A stretch of 64,000 nucleotides of DNA, taken from Treponema primitia ZAS-2. Lineage in GTDB: Bacteria > Spirochaetota > Spirochaetia > Treponematales > Breznakiellaceae. The notes under the pieces are model-generated. The model was not told the origin of the DNA and did not search any database. It worked only from the letters and a program-made list of their open reading frames with translations. This document shows, one piece after another, positions 27,552 to 35,968 of this stretch (positions are counted from its first letter, which is position 1; each line of letters opens with the position of its first letter). The DNA is taken from assembly GCF_000214375.1 (NCBI RefSeq), contig NC_015578.1:496001-560000 (forward strand), in the 5' to 3' direction. The position numbers were made by a program, and so were the translations under genes.

Positions 27552-28862
27552 CTACGGCGCCACCCGCTTCCGGTCCCGGGGAAAGAGGCTCGCTTCCTTT
27601 ACGCTGGTCAGCCCCAGCACCTTCTGAGTAAGCCGCTCGCAGCCTATAGCAAAGCCCCCGTGGGGAGGGCAGCCGTATTTGAGGAGCTCCAGGTAGCCCC
27701 CCATGTCCTCCGTTTTCAGGCCGAACCGGGGCAAAGCTTCCAGAAAGGCCTGGTAGTCGTGGTGGCGGCGGCTTCCGGAAGTGATCTCCAGACCCCGGAA
27801 AATAGCGTCAAAGCTCATGGTGGAGCTGGCCTTACCGTCACCCAAGTCCAGGGGGTAAGTGTAGAAGGGACGGTGCCGCCGGGGGAACTGGTTTACAAAG
27901 ACCAGGTCCACCCCGTTTTCTTTCAGGGACCACTCGCAGATGATCCGTTCAGCCTCAGGGTTGATGTCGAAGATCCTGCCTCCGGGATTTTTCCCTTTGG
28001 CTGCCTCGGCGTTAACGATACTGAGGCACTCATCGTAAGGCACTGTGGGGGCCTTGGCGACAGCATCGGCGGATGGAACAGTTGCATTCCAGGCATCCAG
28101 GTCTTTTTTGTTCTTCCGTTCCAACTCAGCAAAGATGTGGGCCAGGACTCCCTTTTCAAGTTCTATCAAATCTTTTTCCGATTCGATAAACCCCACTTCC
28201 ACATCCAGGGAAACATATTCATTGAGGTGCCGGGGTGTATCGTGTTTTTCCGCCCGATAGACCTGCCCTATTTCAAAGACCCGTTCCATCCCTGCGGCAA
28301 CGAGGGTCTCCTTGTAAAACTGCGGGGACTGGGCCAGGCAGATCTTGTCATCGAAGTACTCAACCTGGAAAAGGTTGGTGCCCCCCTCAGTACCGGTGCT
28401 GACCAGTTTACTGGTTTTTATTTCTGTAAAGTCCTGATTCCGCAAAAATCCTGCGAAGGCTTCCACGATGGTGGCCTGTATATTAAAAATTGACCGTATC
28501 TTAGGATTACGCAGGGAAAGCAAACGATTATCCAGAATTGATTCCAGCCCTGTCTTGCTCACATCCCCATTCACTTGGAAGGGCAATTCCGGCGCAGCTT
28601 TACTGAGTACCTCAAGGCCGCTGACCCGCAGTTCTGTCCCCCCGGGCGCCTTTTCGTTTGCCGCAGGGGTTCCCTTGACGCTGATCACCGATTCCAGGGT
28701 CAAGTCGGGCTTTTTTTCAAAGACAAGCTGTAGAATCCCCGACCTGTCCCGGAGTATCACAAAGGTGATGCCCCCCATGTCCCGGATACGGTGTACCCAG
28801 CCGGAAACTTCCGCTTCCCCGGTAACTTTCCCTTCCAATATATCTTTCGCTAAAACGCGCAT
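27552..28862 (-). CDS. aspS: Archaeal-type aspartyl-tRNA synthetase, probably non-discriminating
   Basis: 436 residues: N-terminal OB-fold anticodon domain (VSGWVHRIRDMGGITFVILRDRSG) and a class II catalytic core with FEIGQVYRAEKHDTPRHLNEY (motif 2) and GFAIGCERLTQKVLG (motif 3). It lacks the ~100-residue GAD insertion of the bacterial AspRS, so it is the short archaeal type. It stands in a run with gatB, gatA and gatC. Such enzymes usually charge both tRNA-Asp and tRNA-Asn, and GatCAB then converts Asp-tRNA-Asn to Asn-tRNA-Asn. The non-discriminating nature is inferred from context. Confidence 0.85.
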   Translation of the reverse strand: MRVLAKDILEGKVTGEAEVSGWVHRIRDMGGITFVILRDRSGILQLVFEKKPDLTLESVISVKGTPAANEKAPGGTELRVSGLEVLSKAAPELPFQVNGDVSKTGLESILDNRLLSLRNPKIRSIFNIQATIVEAFAGFLRNQDFTEIKTSKLVSTGTEGGTNLFQVEYFDDKICLAQSPQFYKETLVAAGMERVFEIGQVYRAEKHDTPRHLNEYVSLDVEVGFIESEKDLIELEKGVLAHIFAELERKNKKDLDAWNATVPSADAVAKAPTVPYDECLSIVNAEAAKGKNPGGRIFDINPEAERIICEWSLKENGVDLVFVNQFPRRHRPFYTYPLDLGDGKASSTMSFDAIFRGLEITSGSRRHHDYQAFLEALPRFGLKTEDMGGYLELLKYGCPPHGGFAIGCERLTQKVLGLTSVKEASLFPRDRKRVAP

Positions 28863-28882
28863 ACTTCCTCCATTATTCGTGA

Positions 28883-28928
28883 GTCTGGTTTAATACCGCG
28901 GAGCTTGCTCCGGGGTATTAAACCAGAC
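28883..28928. repeat. 46-nt near-perfect hairpin between gatB and aspS
   Basis: 15-bp arms GTCTGGTTTAATACC (28883-28897) and its complement (28914-28928), one G/G mismatch, then a further CGGAGC/GCTCCG stem closed by a TT turn. No T-tract follows on either strand. It may attenuate, process or stabilise the gat-asp transcript, or be an inserted palindromic repeat. Confidence 0.75.
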
Positions 28929-28969
28929 GGTATAATAAACTTCCTATCGAACGATCCTCCCGTGGAGGC

Positions 28970-30481
28970 TCATTCTTTCTGCAGCAAATCCTGTATCTGT
29001 TCCCCGACGATTTTCGGGTCCGCCCGTCCCCCGGTAGCAGCCAGCACTTTTCCTACCAGGTAGGCCGTGAGGGCGCTCACCCGCTTAGTATTGCCCTTAG
29101 CCGCAGCTTCCCGTACCTCCGCAACAGAGGGCCCCTCAGCGGCGTATACCTTCTGCACCACTTCGGCAATTTTCACCGGGTCAGTAATTTGCTCCCAGTT
29201 CCGTTCTTTAATAATAACCTGGGGGTCCTTGTCCTCAGCGAGGACCGCCTCAAAGGTCTGCTTGCCGTTTTTCCCGGAAACAACACCTTTTGCCATGAGG
29301 GCCAGCAGTGATGCTGCGCGTTTAGGGGTCAGTTTGAAGGAACCCAGGTCCGCCGCCGCAATCCCTTCCTGGTGAAGGGTATGCTTGATGTCGGTGAGGA
29401 GGAAGTTGGCGACCCGTTTCACCGCGTCCCTTTGCTCAAGCCCCTCTGCAATAGCTTCCCGCACCGCAGCCTCAAAGTAATCCGCCTGGGCCTTTTCCTC
29501 GCAGATAAGGTCCGCCTGTTCTTCCGTGAGGGCGTACTCCGCTTCCAGGCGCTTGACCCGCTTGAGGGGCAGTTCCGTTAGTGAATCCTCCACGGATTTG
29601 AGAAATGCCGCATCCGGGGTAAAGACCGGCAGGTCCGGCTCGGGGAAGAAGCGGTAATCCTGGGCGTTTTCCTTGGTCCGCATGGGGGCGGTCTCGTCCC
29701 GGTTCTCGTTCCAGAGCCGGGTCTCCTGGACCACTACCTTGCCCGCGTCCAGCCTTTCCCCCTGGCGGCGAATTTCGTAGTTAAGCCCCAGCTTTACAAA
29801 GCGGGAGGAGTTGAGGTTTTTAATCTCCACTTTTTTCCCCAGCCCCTTGCCTGGGATGTTGATAGAAACGTTGGCATCCGCCCGGAGGCTGCCCTCTTCC
29901 ATGTTTCCGTCGCAAACCCCCAGGTAACGGACCGTGCGGCGCAGCTGCTGGATGAAAAGTTCCGCCTCTTCCCCGGTTTCCATATCCGGCTCGGTGACAA
30001 TTTCCAGCAGAGAAACCCCGGCCCGGTTATAGTCCAACAGTGATGCTGTTCCGGTGTGGATCATCTTCCCCGCATCTTCTTCCAGGTGGCACTCGGTGAT
30101 CCGCACCCGCTTATTGATCCCCTTTCCCTGAAGATCAACATACCCTTCCTGCCCCAGGGGTGAAGCAAACTGGGATATTTGGTAGTTCTTGGTCATGTCC
30201 GGGTAGAAATACTGTTTCCGCTCAAACCAGGTCCTTTCAGGTATCCGGCAATTTAGTGCCCGGGCCACCAAGCAGCCCAAGCGCATAGCCTCGATGTTGA
30301 GGGCAGGCAGGACCCCGGGGTACCCCAGGCAGACCGGACAAACGTTGGTGTTAGGCTCATCCCCAAAAGCGGAACGGCAGCCGCAGAACACCTTAGTTTT
30401 GGTCAGCAGGTGAATGTGGACCTCCAGGCCGATGAAGGACTGGTATTTTTTTGTAGAAGTAGTGATTTTCGACTCAAACAT
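28970..30481 (-). CDS. gatB: Asp/Glu-tRNA amidotransferase subunit B
   Basis: 503 residues. Start set at ATG 30481, which has GGAG 6 nt upstream and begins 2 nt after the gatA stop; a TTG four codons earlier lacks that spacing. Family blocks visible: GLEVHIHLLTKTKVFCGC, NTNVCPVCLGYPGVLPALN, KQYFYPDMTKNYQISQ (kinase/transamidase core with zinc cysteines), and RADANVSI. The C-terminal YqeY-like tRNA-binding tail is residues ~370-500. It activates Asp- or Glu-charged tRNA with ATP and receives ammonia from GatA. Confidence 0.95.
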   Translation of the reverse strand: MFESKITTSTKKYQSFIGLEVHIHLLTKTKVFCGCRSAFGDEPNTNVCPVCLGYPGVLPALNIEAMRLGCLVARALNCRIPERTWFERKQYFYPDMTKNYQISQFASPLGQEGYVDLQGKGINKRVRITECHLEEDAGKMIHTGTASLLDYNRAGVSLLEIVTEPDMETGEEAELFIQQLRRTVRYLGVCDGNMEEGSLRADANVSINIPGKGLGKKVEIKNLNSSRFVKLGLNYEIRRQGERLDAGKVVVQETRLWNENRDETAPMRTKENAQDYRFFPEPDLPVFTPDAAFLKSVEDSLTELPLKRVKRLEAEYALTEEQADLICEEKAQADYFEAAVREAIAEGLEQRDAVKRVANFLLTDIKHTLHQEGIAAADLGSFKLTPKRAASLLALMAKGVVSGKNGKQTFEAVLAEDKDPQVIIKERNWEQITDPVKIAEVVQKVYAAEGPSVAEVREAAAKGNTKRVSALTAYLVGKVLAATGGRADPKIVGEQIQDLLQKE

Positions 30482-30483
30482 GG

Positions 30484-32001
30484 TTATCTCCAAAATTCCT
30501 TGTAGCCCTCAGGGTGGGGGAAGGGGTGGCTGGCTTCATAATTTTCCACGATATCCAGAAGGGTTCCCTCGGCAAAGGCCCTGCCCAAAAGCTGGACCCC
30601 CACAGGAAGGCCGCCCTCGACGCCCACCGGGAAAGCCAGCGCCGGCAGCCCCGCCAGGTTTGCGCAGCAGGTGTACAGATCCGCCGCTTTTTGTGCAAAG
30701 GGGCTCAGGTTATCCGGCCCCCGGCCAAAGGCCCTGGTGGGAAACACCGGGAGCAATATGGCATCGCACACAGTATTGGTGAGCGAGTAATCCGGCCCCC
30801 CTAGATAGGCCTCAAAATTCCGCCGGATCCCCCCCCGGATACGCTGGGCCCGGAGATAGTATCGGTCCTGGAAACCGGATCGCAGCACAAAGGTCCCCAG
30901 AAGTATCCTGAGCTTCACCTCCGCCCCAAAGCCCGCGTCCCGGGCCTTGTCGATCAGGTCGTCGGGGTTTTCCGCCCACTCAGGCCGCTGCCCGTAGCGT
31001 ATGCTGTCGAACCGTGCCAAATTGGCGCTGGCCTCCGCAGTAGCAATGGTGTAGTAAGCGGGCACCCCGTATTTAAGGCTGGGTAGATCCACATCCACCA
31101 GAGTATGTCCCAAATCTTTCAGCCGGGTCTTGGCCAGTTCAAAGCCCCGGGCCACCTCGTCTTCCAATACGGCAGCCTGGGCCGCCGCCTGGAGGGCCCC
31201 TTCCTCGCCGGCGCTTTCTGCGGCTGACGCCACCGCCCTTGCGATAGCCTCCGGTGAAAGCACCCCGATAGTCCGGGGCGCACCCTTGTTCGCCGGGCCT
31301 TTGCCGCCCGCAGAGCCGCCATTTCCAAGGCCGCCGGTGACGCCCTCAGGGTACAGGGCCGGAGCGCCGACAGGGGCGTCCTGGCTGGTCTGGTCCAGGG
31401 GGTCCGCCCCCCGTATAGCCGCAAAAACCGCCCGGCACCGCGCCGTAGTATCCGCCAGTATGCCGATAGATTCCAAACTTGAGGCATAGGCCACCAGCCC
31501 GAACCGGGAAACCGCCCCGTAAGTGGGCTTAAGCCCTACCACCCCGCAAAAAGCGGCGGGCTGCCGAATAGAGCCCCCGGTGTCGGAACCCAGTGCGTAG
31601 GGAACCAGCCCGGCAGCCACCGCAGCGGCGGACCCCCCGGAGGAACCCCCGGCCACCCGGCTCTGGTCCCAGGGGTTATTAGTCCGCTTTATGCCTGAGT
31701 TGTCCGTAGAGGACCCCATGCCGAATTCGTCCATATTGGTTTTGCCGATCACCGCCTCCCCCAGAGCTTCCAGTTTCTGCACCGCCGTAGCGGTATAGGG
31801 GGACTTCATATTTTCCAGGAGCTTTGATCCGCAGCTTATAGAAAAGCCCTTAACAGCGATATTGTCCTTCACCGCAAAAAAAGTGCCAGGCACCTTTTTT
31901 GCTGGCTCCTTTTCCGGCGGTTTGAATTCGATAAAAGAGCCGATTTTCTCTTCCCAAGTCTTGAAATATGGTAAATAGCCTTCAGGCAACGGTGCTGCCA
32001 T
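30484..32001 (-). CDS. gatA: Asp/Glu-tRNA amidotransferase subunit A
   Basis: 505 residues, amidase-signature family. Catalytic Lys in VKDNIAVKG (~45), cis-Ser and nucleophile Ser in VAGGSSGGSAAAVAAG (~115-130). It hydrolyses Gln to give ammonia for GatB. Residues ~225-290 contain an unusual Gly/Ala-rich expansion (GGLGNGGSAGGKGPANKG, then a long Ala/Glu run) between core strands, absent from compact GatA proteins. Its stop is 2 nt from the gatB start; gatC ends 49 nt upstream. Confidence 0.95.
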   Translation of the reverse strand: MAAPLPEGYLPYFKTWEEKIGSFIEFKPPEKEPAKKVPGTFFAVKDNIAVKGFSISCGSKLLENMKSPYTATAVQKLEALGEAVIGKTNMDEFGMGSSTDNSGIKRTNNPWDQSRVAGGSSGGSAAAVAAGLVPYALGSDTGGSIRQPAAFCGVVGLKPTYGAVSRFGLVAYASSLESIGILADTTARCRAVFAAIRGADPLDQTSQDAPVGAPALYPEGVTGGLGNGGSAGGKGPANKGAPRTIGVLSPEAIARAVASAAESAGEEGALQAAAQAAVLEDEVARGFELAKTRLKDLGHTLVDVDLPSLKYGVPAYYTIATAEASANLARFDSIRYGQRPEWAENPDDLIDKARDAGFGAEVKLRILLGTFVLRSGFQDRYYLRAQRIRGGIRRNFEAYLGGPDYSLTNTVCDAILLPVFPTRAFGRGPDNLSPFAQKAADLYTCCANLAGLPALAFPVGVEGGLPVGVQLLGRAFAEGTLLDIVENYEASHPFPHPEGYKEFWR

Positions 32002-32050
32002 GTACTCCTCCGTCAGGGTATGGATTTAGGTAATCAGGAAACTACAGTTC

Positions 32051-32431
32051 CTACAGAACGTTAGGAACCACGATGAACCGGCCATCCCGATCACCCGCAT
32101 TATTTATCAGAGTTTCGGGGACCAGGGCTTCGGAGACCAAAGCCTCAGAGACTTTAGTCTCACCGTTCAAGCCCTTAGCGGCCGGATTATGGGGGGAAGC
32201 ATCAAGCCGGAAATGATCCGCCTGCACAGCCCGGGTCATGCCGGTCATCTGGGGCACCGCCGCCGCATCAGCCCCGCCGCCAATAAAAGCCGCCGGGTCC
32301 TTATCAGCCGCCTCCATAGCGGCAAAAAACCCCAGCATCTGCTCAAAGGCGGGAAACGCAGCAGCCAGCTCCTTTTCACCCATATTGAGATGGGCAAGCT
32401 GGGCGGTTACCTGTAAATCTTCGATTTTCAT
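32051..32431 (-). CDS. gatC: Asp/Glu-tRNA amidotransferase subunit C
   Basis: 126 residues from ATG 32431; the open frame runs further upstream through promoter sequence and is not used. N-terminal helical GatC part: IEDLQVTAQLAHLNMGEKELAAAFPAFEQMLGFFAAME. The C-terminus has the DG-FIVVPNVL end that wraps the GatA-GatB interface. A short repeat (VSEAL VSEAL VPETL) extends the linker. No ribosome site is visible; a promoter places the transcript start at about the ATG, so the message may be leaderless. It is first in gatC-gatA-gatB-aspS. Confidence 0.88.
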   Translation of the reverse strand: MKIEDLQVTAQLAHLNMGEKELAAAFPAFEQMLGFFAAMEAADKDPAAFIGGGADAAAVPQMTGMTRAVQADHFRLDASPHNPAAKGLNGETKVSEALVSEALVPETLINNAGDRDGRFIVVPNVL

Positions 32432-32437
32432 AGCCCG

Positions 32438-32467
32438 ATATTGGCATATAGGGGTCTTATATGTCAA
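32438..32467 (-). promoter_or_regulatory. Promoter of gatCAB-aspS
   Basis: TTGACA (32462-32467) and CAATAT (32438-32443), 18-nt spacer, minus strand. Transcription would start within a few bases of the gatC ATG at 32431. Confidence 0.5.
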
Positions 32468-32573
32468 GTATACGGTATATTTATGCAAAAAAGGGGGGAG
32501 CACCGCCGCCGTAACCTGAGGCCCTGGTCCGCCCAAACGCCGCCTTTACCGACGCTGCTCCCCCTCGCTCCAA

Positions 32574-32601
32574 AGCCGGCGAGCCCTGGGGCTCGACGGC
32601 T
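32574..32601. terminator. Strong GC-rich hairpin in the 359-nt gap
   Basis: AGCCGGCGAGCC (32574-32585) pairs with GGCTCGACGGCT (32590-32601), one mismatch, CTGG loop. TTTT follows on the plus strand and TTT on the minus strand. It most likely ends the minus-strand Schlafen/AlbA transcript. Confidence 0.55.
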
Positions 32602-32670
32602 TTTCCGCTACCCCCACTTCTGGTTTTTGGGTACTGGGATGCTCATAAGCCTTTTTTTGTTTTTGTCTAA

Positions 32671-32784
32671 TTGCAACCGGATTGCAACTTAGTTGCAATT
32701 ATCTATATTTGTTAATTCTATATAATATAGAGAATTAAGTCGCCGAATTGCAACTTAATTGCAACTTAATGTAATTAGTTGCAA
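32671..32784. repeat. Phased TTGCAA array around a palindrome
   Basis: Six TTGCAA sites (starts 32671, 32682, 32693, 32748, 32759, 32779). The first five are spaced 11, 11, 55 and 11 bp, so they lie on one face of the helix. Between them is an inverted repeat with arms TTAATTCT (32712-32719) and AGAATTAA (32731-32738). The layout is that of an iteron or multi-site operator. Confidence 0.7.
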
Positions 32785-32790
32785 TTATTT

Positions 32791-34404
32791 CTACTTGGGA
32801 AGCCAGCGGGTTCCTTTCGTATGCCCGGATGAAATAATGGTTCCCTCAGCTTTCAATTCTCTGACCAAAACCTGTATACTGCTGCGGTTCAAAAATGGCA
32901 GAACTTGTCGCAATTCCTCCAGTTTGGTCCCTTCTTTTGCATTTTCCTTGATATGTTTGAGCAGCAAAGCCTTATGGGTATCCCGATCAAGCCCTTTTTT
33001 CCGCGTATGGACCCCGGCCTGCCCTATAGCGGTATAGAGCCTTCGTGCCAAAATCCATTTGTATCCCGATGCCCGTGGGGCTCTTTCCAAAAGACCTTCT
33101 TCCAATAAGGCTTTTACATTCTGGGACAAATTTTCCTTTACTGATTTATTATCATATACATTTTGTAAAACGATTAAATCATCGGCGGTAAAAGAGCGTA
33201 TTCTTTCTTCACCAATTTTTTCTAAAACCTTAAGAAATTCAGGGTGCTGTATTTTACCATGAAGGGTGAGCCAAAATTGGTCGGCATCTGAATGGGTAAA
33301 ATCCGGAGTTTCCTTGCTTTCCAGAAGGCAGCTTTCAAAAATACGGTTCATCCCTTGACCTGAACGCTCCACAAGGCCGCATTTGGCAAAGGTCTCTGCA
33401 AGGCGGCGATTCCGCGGCGCCTGCGCCCAAAGGATATTCTCAAAAGTAATTCCCGGCAGAAGGCCGCCGGGACTGGTGATTTCAATACGTTCAGGATATT
33501 GCCGTACAAATACGGAACCGTTCATGCGATAGTCACGATGGCTTACGGCGTTCAGGATAGTTTCACGGATAGCGGATTCGTTAAAAGTTTTTATATCCCA
33601 GATAAAGAGCCCATCCTGAAAATGCTGGTTGGTATTCCGTAAATCAATGGTTTGCCAAAGCTCATCGTAAAAAGAAAAAAATCCTTGGCGATATTCCTTT
33701 CTGAACTCCGCCGGGCCGGAGGCATCATTTGCCCGGTATTCAAAGACCACTTCCGACTGGCTTAAATATCTTCCCAAAGCCCGGAAGGTTCCAAAGAGAA
33801 TAAGCGCCCCATAGGTTAGTTTTCCGTCTATCAACAGTTCCGCATCGCTTAATAATTGTTTTACTGTTAATGTTGCTATGGATTTATTTCCCGACTTTTT
33901 AATCCAGCGGTTTCTAAAATCTTCAATTGCTTTTTCATCAAGATCGGAAAGAGCAGCCTTGGAACAAATTTCCGCAGTAAAATCGGGCCCGGCTTCGTCA
34001 AATATCCGGCGAAGCATATCAGCCGGCATTGAAGTCAACGACTCCCCGGATCGCATTAAATAGCGACCATTTCTATGCAAGGGCATCCCTATTGGCCGGG
34101 ATGGGATGTTAAATATCAGAACTCGCCCCTGTGGAGTAGCGATCTCTTCAATTTCTATATGCAATTTTGTCATATCCATCAAGTGTATTTTTATTTTATT
34201 CAATTCATCAAACGCCCTGGTGCCAACAATGGTTCGCGGCTTCTTATCCGATACGCCAAGAATGAATTTTCCACCCCGTTCATTAGCCAGTGCGATAGTA
34301 TAATCGACAAGTTTGTCAAAACTATAAGAGGATTTTGCCTCTTTGAATTCGATATGTTCATTTTCTGATTGGGCGAGTAGTTGGGTCAGGGTTTTTAGGT
34401 CCAT
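32791..34404 (-). CDS. AlbA_2 / Schlafen-type ATP-binding and winged-helix protein
   Basis: 537 residues; ATG after AGGAG. The N-terminal AlbA_2 (SLFN-AlbA) domain is at ~8-130: SENEHIEFKEAKSSY, YTIALANERGGKFILGVSD. A middle GHKL-like/C-terminal ATP-binding region is at ~255-370 with IRETILNAVSHRDYRMNGS and GQGMNRIFESCLLES. Winged-helix segments end the protein (LPFLNRSSIQVLVRELKAEGTI). Such proteins are variously annotated as RecG-like regulators and are enriched near restriction and toxin genes. It lies 25 nt after DUF2442 and so is probably in one operon with the DUF4160/DUF2442 pair. Confidence 0.85.
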   Translation of the reverse strand: MDLKTLTQLLAQSENEHIEFKEAKSSYSFDKLVDYTIALANERGGKFILGVSDKKPRTIVGTRAFDELNKIKIHLMDMTKLHIEIEEIATPQGRVLIFNIPSRPIGMPLHRNGRYLMRSGESLTSMPADMLRRIFDEAGPDFTAEICSKAALSDLDEKAIEDFRNRWIKKSGNKSIATLTVKQLLSDAELLIDGKLTYGALILFGTFRALGRYLSQSEVVFEYRANDASGPAEFRKEYRQGFFSFYDELWQTIDLRNTNQHFQDGLFIWDIKTFNESAIRETILNAVSHRDYRMNGSVFVRQYPERIEITSPGGLLPGITFENILWAQAPRNRRLAETFAKCGLVERSGQGMNRIFESCLLESKETPDFTHSDADQFWLTLHGKIQHPEFLKVLEKIGEERIRSFTADDLIVLQNVYDNKSVKENLSQNVKALLEEGLLERAPRASGYKWILARRLYTAIGQAGVHTRKKGLDRDTHKALLLKHIKENAKEGTKLEELRQVLPFLNRSSIQVLVRELKAEGTIISSGHTKGTRWLPK

Positions 34405-34429
34405 GTGGTGCTCCTGAAGGATAGATGGG

Positions 34430-34678
34430 TCATGGGGTTAAAACACTTGCATCATATAATTCATGGGGAGCAATATCCTGCCCTTCCGCCCACTCAATTC
34501 CCTTACCACCGTCAGTTATATGAACGGTTTTAAAATACCCGGGATCTTTTAACCGTTCATACCAGGAACCTGAAATATAGGGAGACACGTCAAATATTTT
34601 TTCTTCCTTGGTTTCAAAAATCAGCTTTAACTTATAATCGCTTAAAGGTTCCACCTCAAGTATTCTGGGTTGTAACAT
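34430..34678 (-). CDS. DUF2442 domain protein
   Basis: 82 residues; ATG preceded by AAGGAG. The sequence begins LQPRILEVEPLSDYKLKLIFETKEEKIFDVSPYI and ends with IEWAEGQDIAPHELYDAS, the DUF2442 pattern. It is nearly always next to a DUF4160 gene, as here (11 nt). This has led to the pair being treated as a putative toxin-antitoxin-like module; the biochemical role is not established. Confidence 0.85.
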   Translation of the reverse strand: MLQPRILEVEPLSDYKLKLIFETKEEKIFDVSPYISGSWYERLKDPGYFKTVHITDGGKGIEWAEGQDIAPHELYDASVLTP

Positions 34679-34689
34679 ATTAAATCTCC

Positions 34690-34941
34690 TTATTTAAGAG
34701 GATCAATCTTAAAAAATTGCTCACCGCTGGATAAAAGATGCCAGTTTGCCTGTAAATCTTCCTTATGTATTTCCATCCATGCTTCAAACAGTTTCATTTT
34801 GGCGCTCGGAATACCCCCATCAAGGGATATCACGACTTCATCTCCGGCATACTCAGCATGAATATGCGGCTTATTATGTTTTCCGGTATTTTCCCGGTAC
34901 ATCCGTACTATAATTCCATAAAATAATGATAAAACCGGCAT
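34690..34941 (-). CDS. DUF4160 domain protein
   Basis: 83 residues; ATG after AAGGAA. Signature: FYGIIVRMYREN ... HNKPHIHAEYAGDEVVISLDG, then AKMKLFEAWMEIHKEDL. This conserved His-rich segment is typical of DUF4160. It is first in the DUF4160-DUF2442-AlbA run. A TATAAT box and two CATGATATT direct repeats lie just upstream, suggesting autoregulation as in toxin-antitoxin operons. Confidence 0.87.
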   Translation of the reverse strand: MPVLSLFYGIIVRMYRENTGKHNKPHIHAEYAGDEVVISLDGGIPSAKMKLFEAWMEIHKEDLQANWHLLSSGEQFFKIDPLK

Positions 34942-34961
34942 TGTTAGTTCCTTAGCTTAAC

Positions 34962-35001
34962 ATTATATCATTTTTATCATGATATTGGGTACCATGATAT
35001 T
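34962..35001 (-). promoter_or_regulatory. -10 box and direct-repeat operator of the DUF4160 operon
   Basis: TATAAT (minus strand, 34962-34967) without a good -35, and CATGATATT direct repeats at 34978-34986 and 34993-35001 (15 bp apart) covering the -35 region. Confidence 0.55.
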
Positions 35002-35028
35002 CTCATATTATGGGAATTGGCTCTTTTT

Positions 35029-35781
35029 TCAGATTACTCCTAACTCTGTATACAATAAATTAATAAATGACTTTATTCCTAATGAAATTTCATTCAATAA
35101 TTTTTTTATTTCTATAGTTTGTTCATTCAATTGTATATTGAATTCAACTTTACCTGAAGTAATTGTTACTGGTATTTCATTATTTGTCTGTGCTCGTAAT
35201 TCATCGGGTGTTGTTTCTGGCCCAATTTCTACATAATTATTTTCATCTTTACCTATAGTCCTCCCGTTGTAATAGGAATCTTTAAATATTACCTTTCCGC
35301 AATTCTGGATATTTATTCTATCACCTAATTTATAGCTCAGCTTATTTACTTTCTTAAGTGGTCTTGTTAATTTATCATGTTTGTTAATATTTGTCAGTTT
35401 GCATAGATTGTATAACCATTGATTACTACTTTGAAACGATTGAATATTTAACAACAGGCTATAAACATTTTTATTAATACGCACTAAATCGTTTAATTTA
35501 TTTTTATTAAGACTTTTTGTGAAAAGTGACATATCTTTACCATAAGGAAAATAAATATCTTTTATTAAACCATTGTATATAATATCGTCTATATCATGTA
35601 TACAAAAATCTAAAATGCTTCTGTAATTTTCTAATATGTTTTTTACCTCAACCTTGGATATTATTATAGAATAATTATCAAAAGCTGTTAAATAAATGCT
35701 ATTTATGTTTTCAATTTTCTTATCATTATAACATAATAATTCATTTATATCATCTAATCTATTTGTCATTTCTTTCTCCAT
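35029..35781 (-). CDS. Hypothetical protein beside the type I restriction locus
   Basis: 250 residues, very AT-rich (Lys/Asn/Ile-rich), soluble. The start is ATG 35781 after AAAGGAA; an internal ATG five codons later is also possible. The visible motif is WLYNLCKLTNINKHDKL near residue 125, an N-x-NKH pattern seen in several helical accessory families, followed by a beta-rich half (YYNGRTIGKDENNYVEIG, then VTITSGKVEFNIQL). No domain is recognised. It lies downstream of hsdMS on the same strand, 187 nt away, and shares its low GC, so it may travel with the restriction system. Confidence 0.6.
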   Translation of the reverse strand: MEKEMTNRLDDINELLCYNDKKIENINSIYLTAFDNYSIIISKVEVKNILENYRSILDFCIHDIDDIIYNGLIKDIYFPYGKDMSLFTKSLNKNKLNDLVRINKNVYSLLLNIQSFQSSNQWLYNLCKLTNINKHDKLTRPLKKVNKLSYKLGDRINIQNCGKVIFKDSYYNGRTIGKDENNYVEIGPETTPDELRAQTNNEIPVTITSGKVEFNIQLNEQTIEIKKLLNEISLGIKSFINLLYTELGVI

Positions 35782-35968
35782 TATTATATGTTCCTTTGCT
35801 CCTTTATTTAACTTTAATAAATTTTACATTTTTATATATTATTTCTTGGCTAACATTGAATATTTTCAGTAGAAAGGCATTTTTATATAAAAGCAACATT
35901 GGTATTATTGATACAGATAATAAAAAAATATCATATTTTATTTTTTTTGATTTTTTATTCATTTTATC

